In this document: piece after piece, positions 59,464 through 64,000 of the stretch
How positions within the stretch are numbered: the stretch's first letter is position 1
How the letters are laid out: every line of letters begins with the position of its first letter
Assembly: GCF_009674685.1 (NCBI RefSeq)
Contig: NZ_WKJI01000001.1
Coordinates: 806,001 to 870,000, forward strand
DNA: 64,000 nt
Direction of reading: 5' to 3'
Source of the DNA: Pedobacter puniceum
GTDB taxonomy: Bacteria > Bacteroidota > Bacteroidia > Sphingobacteriales > Sphingobacteriaceae
Made by a program: the position numbers and the translations under genes
The notes under the pieces: generated by a model
What the model saw: only the letters and a program-made list of their open reading frames with translations
The model's database searches: none
What the model was told of the DNA's origin: nothing

Positions 59464-60837
59464 ATGGATAGGTTGTATGCAATTGTGGATATAGAAACTA
59501 CTGGAAGTCATGCTAGTGCCAATGGCATTGCAGAGATTGCTATAGTGATATTTGATGGCACAAAGGTGATAGAAAAGTTTGAATCTTTAGTAAACCCGCA
59601 ACAAACCATACCGCCCTTTATACAATCCCTTACCGGTATTGATGATGAGATGACTGCCCAAGCACCTTTGTTTGAAGATTTAGCTCCACAGATTTTCAAT
59701 TTATTAGAAGGGAAGGTGTTTGTAGCACATAACGTAAATTTTGATTATTCTTTTGTTCATTACCATTTAAAAAAGGCGGGTTATCAGCTCAATAGCAAAA
59801 AGTTGTGTACAGTACGTCTAGCCAGAAAAATACTACCCGGTTTTCCGTCTTACAGTTTAGGTAAACTCTGCAAGCAATTAGATATCAGTATAGAAAATAG
59901 ACACAGAGCCATGGGCGATGCCTTTGCTACAGCTTCTTTATTTAAGATACTCATCAACAGAGACCATTCTGATGTGATTGCTTTGGCACTAAAAGCAAAT
60001 TCTAAAGAGCAGATTTTACCACCACTTTTAGATAAAGAGCAGCTTCAAAAGCTACCGCATGCGCCAGGTGTTTACTATTTTAAGAATAAGCAGAAGAAAA
60101 TTGTTTATGTGGGTAAGGCTGTAAATATTTACAAACGTGTTTGTAGTCATTTTGCCAATAACAATCCGGATGAAAAGAAACAAGCTTTCTTAAAGCATGT
60201 CAAGTATGTAGATTTTGAAGTCTGCGGTTCAGAGTTACAAGCTTTAATTTTTGAGGCTATAGAAATTAAAAGATTATGGCCCAAAGAAAATAGGGCTTTA
60301 AAAAATCCGGAGTTGAGGTTTGCTTTGTATGTTTACGAAAATCAGGCAGGTTATCTTACTCTTGGAGTTGGTAAAAAGATAAAGTATCTGAAGCCTTACC
60401 ATAGCTTTAACAGCAAAGCAGAAGCTGTTTTGTTCCTCAGAAAATTGATAGAAAACCACGAGTTATGCCCTAAGTTTTGCGGGTTTAAAAGTGTTTTAAT
60501 TACAGAAAATCCTGCTACTATGTGTTGTGATGCTTGCTTAAAACAAGAAGATGCGCTTACCTATAACCAAAGGGTTGATGCTGCTTTAAATTCCATTGCT
60601 GATGAATTTAAGAGCTATCTGATTATAGATGAGGGAAGAGACGAACATGAAAAATGCTGTATCTTGATAGAAAAAGGAGATTTTTATGGGATGGGCTATA
60701 TACCTAGTCAGGAAATTGTGTGTCAGTTAGATGATATCAAAACTAAAGTAACACCTTATCCTTCTTACAGTTTTATCCAGAAAACTGTTTTTGATTTTGC
60801 ATTCAAAAACCCTGATAAACTAATCTTGTTACAATAA
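59464..60837 (+). CDS. DnaQ-like exonuclease fused to GIY-YIG nuclease
   Basis: A 457-residue protein with two nuclease domains. Residues 1-170 form a DEDDh exonuclease: AIVDIETTGSHAS, VAHNVNFDYSFVHYH, and ENRHRAMGDAFATASLF. Residues about 195-290 form a GIY-YIG domain like UvrC's (HAPGVYYFKNKQKKIVYVGK, AVNIYKRVCSHFANN). The remaining about 165 residues hold several Cys (CPKFCGF, MCCDACLKQE), maybe a zinc site. UvrC/DnaQ-like fusions occur in other bacteria as UvrC homologue Cho-like repair proteins. A DNA-repair function is inferred. It starts 109 bp from the divergent FKBP gene. Confidence 0.9.
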   Translation: MDRLYAIVDIETTGSHASANGIAEIAIVIFDGTKVIEKFESLVNPQQTIPPFIQSLTGIDDEMTAQAPLFEDLAPQIFNLLEGKVFVAHNVNFDYSFVHYHLKKAGYQLNSKKLCTVRLARKILPGFPSYSLGKLCKQLDISIENRHRAMGDAFATASLFKILINRDHSDVIALALKANSKEQILPPLLDKEQLQKLPHAPGVYYFKNKQKKIVYVGKAVNIYKRVCSHFANNNPDEKKQAFLKHVKYVDFEVCGSELQALIFEAIEIKRLWPKENRALKNPELRFALYVYENQAGYLTLGVGKKIKYLKPYHSFNSKAEAVLFLRKLIENHELCPKFCGFKSVLITENPATMCCDACLKQEDALTYNQRVDAALNSIADEFKSYLIIDEGRDEHEKCCILIEKGDFYGMGYIPSQEIVCQLDDIKTKVTPYPSYSFIQKTVFDFAFKNPDKLILLQ

Positions 60838-60868
60838 GATTTAAAATAAGATGTTTATCTTCATCAAT

Positions 60869-62446
60869 ATGAAAAGAATATTTTTAACTGCTGCCATCGT
60901 GGGCGTTTCCTCGGTTATTTTTGCTCAGGATCAAACGCCTGTAAAATATGCACAAAGCATAACTGTTGCAGATGCTACCAAAAAATTAAGTGTTTTAGCT
61001 GCCGATGATTTTGCTGGTAGAGAAACTGGCGATTTAGGTGCACAAAAAGCTGCTGATTATATCAAAAATCATTTTAAAAGTTTAGGACTAAAAGCTCCGG
61101 TTAACGGAGATTATTTTCAGAAACTAGATTTAAGAGAGCAATATCTTTCTAAAACCAATGTGATTGCTAATGGCGAGGCTTTAGAGTTTTTTAAAGATTT
61201 CTACATCAGTGGGGTATCACAAGCTAAGCTCCAAAAGACATTTAAAAACTTTGTTTTTGTTGGCTATGGCATCGCATCAGAGAAGTATGATGATTTAAGT
61301 AATCTTAATTTAGAAGGTAAAGTTGCTATTATATTGCCTGGGGAGCCTTCCAAAGATGGAAAATCATTGATTACGGCTAATGGTAATTATTCTGATTGGA
61401 CAAGCAACCGAACCAAGAAAATAGATGCATTAAAAGCCAAAAAGCCTCAGGCTATTATCATTGTGAGCGATCAGGTAAACCGTATGTCGCAAAACGGAAC
61501 TCGTAAAGACCGTCCGGCTTTGATGTTAGGCGATGCTAAATCTAATACTCCTATTATTTATTTAACCAAAGCTGCTTTAAGCAAGTTGATGGGGGGTACT
61601 AAGAAAGATCTAACAGCAGAAACGAATCAGATTCTTAACGGATTAAAACCTGCTTCATTTACCTTTAATGGTAATTTAGATGTTGATGTGGAGCTTACCA
61701 TCAAGCCTCTAGAAGCTCATAATGTTTTAGGATTTTTAGAAGGTACAGATGAAAAGCTGAAAAAAGAAGTTGTGGTTATTACGGCACATTACGACCATAT
61801 TGGTGTTGCCGATGATGGCGATGTTTATAATGGAGCTGACGATGATGCATCGGGTACAACAGGTGTAATGGAGTTAGCAGAAGCTTTTGTACAAGCTAAA
61901 AGAGAGGGTAAAGGACCTAAAAGAAGTATTTTATTTATGACCGTAGTGGGCGAGGAGAAAGGTTTATTAGGCTCTGAGTGGTATTCTAGAAATCCTGTTT
62001 TTCCTTTAGCTAATACCATCACCAATTTAAATATTGATATGATTGGTAGAGTAGGTGATATTTATAAAAACAATCCAGATTCTGCAAATTATATATTCGT
62101 AATTGGTTCTGATAAGTTAAGTACTACTTTAAAGGAGATTAGTGAAAAGGCTAATAAAACCTACTCAAAAATGGTTTTAGATTATCGTTACGATGATCCA
62201 TCAGATCCAAATCGTTTTTATTACCGTTCTGATCATTACAATTTTGCTAAGCATAACATCCCGGTTATTTTCTATTTCAATGGTACACATGAAGATTATC
62301 ACAAAAAAACCGATGAAATAGGAAAAATAAATTTTCCTTTATTAGTGAAAAGAGCGCAGTTGGTGTTTTACACTGCCTGGGATTTGGTTAACAGAGCAGA
62401 ACGCCCGGCTGTAGATAGGCAAAATGATATGCCTAGTAATAGATAG
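60869..62446 (+). CDS. M28-family peptidase with PA domain
   Basis: From ATG 60869 the product is 525 residues with a signal peptide (AAIVGVSSVIFAQDQ). An upstream ATG at 60851 is in frame but gives a less natural start. A PA domain (about 110-260) precedes the metallopeptidase: VVVITAHYDHIGVADDGDV, YNGADDDASGTTGVMELAEA, FMTVVGEEKGLLGSEWYS, NLNIDMIGRVGD and YYRSDHYNFAKHNIPVIF. All zinc ligands (His, Asp, Glu, Asp, His) are visible. Periplasmic or surface aminopeptidase-type enzyme. Confidence 0.94.
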   Translation: MKRIFLTAAIVGVSSVIFAQDQTPVKYAQSITVADATKKLSVLAADDFAGRETGDLGAQKAADYIKNHFKSLGLKAPVNGDYFQKLDLREQYLSKTNVIANGEALEFFKDFYISGVSQAKLQKTFKNFVFVGYGIASEKYDDLSNLNLEGKVAIILPGEPSKDGKSLITANGNYSDWTSNRTKKIDALKAKKPQAIIIVSDQVNRMSQNGTRKDRPALMLGDAKSNTPIIYLTKAALSKLMGGTKKDLTAETNQILNGLKPASFTFNGNLDVDVELTIKPLEAHNVLGFLEGTDEKLKKEVVVITAHYDHIGVADDGDVYNGADDDASGTTGVMELAEAFVQAKREGKGPKRSILFMTVVGEEKGLLGSEWYSRNPVFPLANTITNLNIDMIGRVGDIYKNNPDSANYIFVIGSDKLSTTLKEISEKANKTYSKMVLDYRYDDPSDPNRFYYRSDHYNFAKHNIPVIFYFNGTHEDYHKKTDEIGKINFPLLVKRAQLVFYTAWDLVNRAERPAVDRQNDMPSNR

Positions 62447-62563
62447 TTTTTAGGACAGTTAGGAAACGCTGATATGACTTTTAATAATTTCTAGCTGATT
62501 TCTTTATTTGGTACAATTTTTAATAGCATTAGAATAGTTTTATTAATAGCTAAACTTATCAAT

Positions 62564-62872
62564 ATGAAAAGATTAATTTACTTCGCATTAACAGTATTCA
62601 TGTTTATGGGTTCTGTAAATGCTTTTGCATCTGGCGCAGAAAAACGTAACCCAGAATTAACAGAACGTCAGAAAGTAAGATTACAAGAAATTTCTCAACG
62701 TGTTGAGGAAATCAAATCTTTAGATCGTTCTAAACTAAGTAGAGAAGAGCGTAAAGAAATTAAAAATGAGTTGTTAGAGATGAAAAAAGAATCTAAGGCA
62801 TTGTCTGGAGGTGTTTATTTATCTGCAACAGCTATTATCATTATTTTATTAGTATTGATTTTAATTTTCTAG
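62564..62872 (+). CDS. Small secreted-membrane protein of unknown function
   Basis: A 102-residue protein: signal peptide (LTVFMFMGSVNAFASG), a very charged helical middle (LTERQKVRLQEISQRVEEIK, REERKEIKNELLEMKKESK) and a C-terminal span (ATAIIIILLVLILIF) ending in Phe. The charged helix may form a coiled coil in the periplasm, with the end anchored in the membrane. Small proteins of this build are frequent in Bacteroidota. A perfect 16-bp terminator follows. Confidence 0.8.
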   Translation: MKRLIYFALTVFMFMGSVNAFASGAEKRNPELTERQKVRLQEISQRVEEIKSLDRSKLSREERKEIKNELLEMKKESKALSGGVYLSATAIIIILLVLILIF

Positions 62873-62890
62873 AATTATATCTCTTAAGGT

Positions 62891-62926
62891 AAAAAAGCTC
62901 GATTTTAATCAAAATCGAGCTTTTTT
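62891..62926 (+). terminator. Terminator after the small membrane protein
   Basis: Arms AAAAAAGCTCGATTTT (62891-62906) and AAAATCGAGCTTTTTT (62911-62926), perfect over 16 bases, loop AATC. Confidence 0.95.
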
Positions 62927-63072
62927 ATGATGTTGATTTTAGTGATTGTTTTTTTATGGGGAGTGAAGATTTATTTATGTTATATAAGTTTTTCTTACCC
63001 TAGTAGGTTAGAGGCTTCTTTTTATTGGCTATTGCGCTCAAGGCTTTTCGGCCTCATAGGCGGCCAGCCCTA

Positions 63073-63100
63073 TTTACTTTTTTCTTGATAAAAAAGTAAA
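63073..63100. repeat. Palindrome TTTACTTTTTT/AAAAAAGTAAA
   Basis: Arms at 63073-63083 and 63090-63100 around CTTGAT. This motif, with a following CAAAAA, is a recurrent intergenic word in Bacteroidota that I recall from other genomes. Confidence 0.7.
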
Positions 63101-63445
63101 CAAAAACGAGGAACGAGTTCATGAATGCCTAAGAAAAACCATAAACAAAAAATGAATAAATCAAGGCTGATGAATATTTGTCGTTCCGTCTAAATAAATC
63201 TTTATCCACAATCCTGAGTGGTGTGTAAGTTTATGCTTAGTGAAGGCTTGTACAACACCCGTCGGATTGCTCCCTGATACTGCTTAATGAAAGTTTATGC
63301 AAAAGATTTATTTGCCTGCACTTCCAAATCTTCATAGGCCGTCCTTCGTTCTTCGGAAACATGAGTTTTATATTTAAAGGCAATTCTTAAATATCCGCTT
63401 TTTAGGTTCTTTTTGCTTTGTAATCAGTACTTTATACTTGAAATC

Positions 63446-63586
63446 CCTCCCTCTTTGATTCTCCCTCCAGAGGGAGATACTGACGGCATACCTATCAAGT
63501 ATATTATAAACAGAAATCTTATTTTAATAAGACAAATCCTCATCCATTTGCAAAGTATCCCCCTCTTGAGGGGGTGTAGGGGGAGG
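63446..63586. repeat. MITE-like palindromic element, copy 2
   Basis: 141 bp, same layout as 58314-58448: CCTCCCTCTTTGATTCTCCC start, CCCCCTCTTGAGGGGG and GGGGGAGG end. Both ends are nearly identical between copies and the middle has drifted. Sits in the long gene-free tail. Confidence 0.75.
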
Positions 63587-64000
63587 TTCTTTATACGCTA
63601 CCTTCTACTATATCTAAATTTCAACTATAGAGATTTTTTACCTTATAATCCGTACTTTTCTACTCCCAGAAAAGAACAACCATTCATAAAAAAAAACAAC
63701 CTAAACCGAAGCAAATGAGCAACAATAAGTTTATTCGTTAATAGTTTATGAGTTTGTTAGGCTGAAATATCCAATATTTAGGCATCTTTTTACTTTATAC
63801 TTTTTACTTAAATAAAGCTTATAGCGAATGCGGTTTGCGTTCGAGCTTACACTAACGTTCATAAACCGCTTGCTAGCAAAAATAAGCGCTCACTGTTTTT
63901 GAGTGTGGGTAAGACTTGTGTGGTAATGGCTCCTGCGGGATTGTTCAAGGATTTATTCATTAGTTTTTATTGATTTTTAAAGGTCTTCATGAATTCGCAC

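Larger units (their letters stand above)
62927..64000. other. Gene-free, repeat-rich tail
   Basis: More than 1 kb without a convincing gene. Holds the palindrome at 63073, the MITE-like copy and, at 63976-64000, a start of the dispersed repeat seen near 35.5 kb. The plus-strand open frame 63413-63718 is only the translated MITE. It may continue past the window. Confidence 0.6.

Noticed and set aside
63413-63718. Plus-strand open frame of 101 codons
   Set aside because: It is the translation of the MITE-like repeat and its flanks; the protein is Pro/Leu-rich without domain features and the second MITE copy does not keep the frame.

Overview
The window looks like chromosomal DNA of a Bacteroidota bacterium, most like the Sphingobacteriaceae (Pedobacter-type). 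This is inferred from the low-GC coding style, the near absence of Shine-Dalgarno sequences, several promoters fitting the Bacteroidota consensus TTG-N19/20-TAnnTTTG, and family content (PUL-type sulfatase and GH88, GLPGLI/DUF4412-like and porin-like envelope proteins, ComEC without a metallo-beta-lactamase domain, ABC-F, DUF3050, DUF2264). No rRNA, tRNA or CRISPR array was recognised.

Layout. (1) 1-4856: end of a polysaccharide-utilisation locus: a sulfatase tail, GH88 unsaturated glucuronyl hydrolase, SGNH esterase, secreted beta-helix protein (possible lyase) and DUF2264 enzyme, which together suit a sulfated uronate-containing glycan. A HigBA-type toxin-antitoxin pair (4932-5565) and an opposite-strand ketogulonate-type dehydrogenase follow. 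(2) 6.6-17.3 kb: housekeeping genes: ABC-F ATPase, a long minus-strand run of small proteins with a MATE exporter, a dicarboxylate symporter, and rplU-rpmA. (3) 17.4-30.5 kb: LtaS-like phosphotransferase, GLPGLI/DUF4412-like protein, ComEC, a helix-hairpin-helix outer-membrane barrel, another barrel, phosphoesterase, lipid kinase, MerR regulator, M23 peptidase and argS. (4) 30.5-32.6 kb: repeat-rich DNA with what looks like a solitary integron-type gene cassette, bounded by GTTAG core sites and ending in an attC-like imperfect palindrome, next to a broken DUF1016 (YhcG-type) nuclease gene. (5) 32.6-46.9 kb: 3-hydroxyacyl-CoA dehydrogenase, bioD and bioF, a LexA/CI-like repressor with palindromic operators, MsrB lipoprotein, a 1050-residue peptidase/beta-propeller/barrel protein, PBP1A, an omega-amidase and aminotransferase pair, queuosine-precursor transporter and PAP2 phosphatase. 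(6) 46.9-49.5 kb: tandem and dispersed repeats around two lineage-restricted unknown proteins. (7) 49.57-58.06 kb: a defence island. Six same-strand genes with overlaps or gaps of at most a few bases encode an HNH nuclease, a methyltransferase-HIT fusion and a complete Wadjet anti-plasmid system (JetA, JetB, JetC, JetD). (8) 58.1-64.0 kb: MITE-like palindromic repeats, an FKBP isomerase, a DnaQ-like exonuclease/GIY-YIG fusion, an M28 peptidase, a small membrane protein and about 1 kb of repeat-rich non-coding DNA.

The most interesting points are the Wadjet operon with two extra upstream effector-like genes and the orphan integron-like cassette. All functions are assigned by reading motifs; no database search was run.
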